Below are positions 4,727 through 5,363 of a DNA stretch of 5,363 bases, piece by piece; positions within the stretch are counted from its first letter, which is position 1, and the number at the start of each line of letters is the position of its first letter. The translations under genes and the position numbers were made by a program. The notes under the pieces are model-generated. The model had not been told where the DNA came from. It made no database searches and was given only the letters and a program-made list of their open reading frames with translations. Source of the DNA: Solimonas_A sp035476855 (GTDB lineage Bacteria > Pseudomonadota > Gammaproteobacteria > Nevskiales > Nevskiaceae); contig DATILC010000340.1 in the NCBI GenBank assembly GCA_035476855.1, forward strand, positions 1 through 5,363. The letters run 5' to 3'.

Positions 4727-5363
4727 ATGGAAGAAACGATCCGCCCGACCCTGCTCTGCGTTGACGACGAGCGCCAGCTGCTCGACAGCATGGGCCTGTT
4801 CCTGCGCCGCCGGTATGAACTGCTGACCGCGGAATCCGGCGCCGAGGGTATCCGCCTGCTGCGTGCCAATCCCGCGATCTGCGCGATCATGTCCGACATG
4901 CGCATGCCGGGCATGGATGGCATCACCTTCCTGCACGCGGCGCGCACCATCGCGCCCGACGTGCCGCGCATGTTGCTCACCGGCTATGCCGACATCGACA
5001 CCGCGCTGGCCGCGATCAACGATGGCCGCGTGTTCCGCTTCCTGCTCAAGCCCTCGCCGCCGGCGCAGGTGCTGGAGGCTTTCGAAGCGGCGCTGGCGCA
5101 GTACCATCTGGTCACTGCCGAGCGGGAACTGCTGGAACACACCCTGCGCGGCGCGGTGGAGGCGCTCAGCGACGTGCTGTCGCTGAGCCAGCCGGCGGCC
5201 TTCGGCCATGCGGTGCGCATCAAGCTGCTCGGCGGCGAACTGGCCGGCGTCCTGTTGCCACAGCACCGCTGGGCGGTGGAGGTGGCCGCCATGCTGGCGC
5301 CACTGGGCAGCGTGTCCCTGCCCTCGGAGGTCGCCGACAAGCTGCACGACGGCCGGCCGCTGA
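4727..5363 (+). CDS. Response regulator with receiver and degenerate HD-like output domain (3' end missing)
   Basis: The first 212 codons are visible and the frame stays open at the right edge. The receiver (about 7-122) is complete: acidic pair Asp13-Asp14, phospho-acceptor Asp57 in MSDMRMPGMDG, Thr85 in LLTGYAD and Lys108 in FLLKPS. A linker helix (about 115-138) leads into an HD-related domain: HTLRGAVEALSDVLSLSQPAAFGHAVRIK (about 138-166), then WAVEVAAMLAPLGSVSLPSEV (182-202). In true HD-GYP phosphodiesterases the second segment contains the metal-binding His-Asp (as in LLHDIGK); here Ala191-Pro192 stands in its place and Ser195 replaces the Lys. The ATG at 4727 follows AGGGA (4716-4720) and lies 15 bases after the kinase stop, so the kinase is the likely partner. 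The output is probably protein-protein interaction rather than cyclic-di-GMP breakdown, which is inference from the missing residues. No DNA-binding motif is visible. Confidence 0.9.
   Translation, partial: MEETIRPTLLCVDDERQLLDSMGLFLRRRYELLTAESGAEGIRLLRANPAICAIMSDMRMPGMDGITFLHAARTIAPDVPRMLLTGYADIDTALAAINDGRVFRFLLKPSPPAQVLEAFEAALAQYHLVTAERELLEHTLRGAVEALSDVLSLSQPAAFGHAVRIKLLGGELAGVLLPQHRWAVEVAAMLAPLGSVSLPSEVADKLHDGRPL

Noticed and set aside
3143..5347. A 734-codon open frame antisense to the kinase and regulator genes
   Set aside because: Its protein is rich in Gln, Arg, His and Gly with no recognisable domain, and it mirrors two genes with clear catalytic motifs. Long antisense frames are common in GC-rich DNA with strong third-position bias.

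Overview
The window is GC-rich DNA with tightly packed genes, almost certainly from a proteobacterium. The gene content (a YceJ-type cytochrome b561 with YceI proteins, and a histidine kinase paired with a receiver/HD-like regulator) and the dispersed-repeat families seen here fit a gammaproteobacterium of the Xanthomonadales/Nevskiales kind. That placement is an inference, because no taxonomic marker gene is present.

Left part (1-1063). A leftward gene is cut by the window edge; only its first 44 codons are visible and it is not recognised. It is divergent from a TetR-family repressor (392-1063). The gap between them holds a perfect 18-bp palindrome that exactly fills the spacer of a candidate leftward promoter, which is a good candidate for the repressor's operator. 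It also holds a 135-bp element with 31-bp inverted ends, lying between that operator and the repressor's ribosome binding site.

Convergent junction (about 986-1192). The last codons of the TetR gene overlap a strong intrinsic terminator that works on the opposite strand, so it ends the leftward operon. Next to it is a REP-like inverted repeat that can fold in two competing ways.

Middle (1193-2940, leftward operon). The order of transcription is cytochrome b561, then YceI-like protein A (185 aa), then YceI-like protein B (191 aa). The first two genes overlap by ATGA and the last two are 21 bp apart. This is the known yceJ-yceI pairing with a second, diverged yceI paralogue. The products are an inner-membrane di-haem cytochrome and two exported lipocalin-like proteins that probably bind isoprenoid-type lipids.

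Right part (2941-5363, rightward). A divergent intergenic region with several GAAC/GTTC half-sites separates the cytochrome operon from a two-component pair: a membrane sensor histidine kinase (3107-4711) and, 15 bp later, a response regulator whose receiver is followed by an HD-like output domain (4727 to beyond the end). In the part visible, the HD metal-binding dyad is replaced by Ala-Pro, so the output domain is probably not a phosphodiesterase. No wholly new system is evident. The points most worth a second look are the degenerate output domain, the two candidate operator regions, the repeat inserted ahead of tetR and the tandem yceI paralogues.
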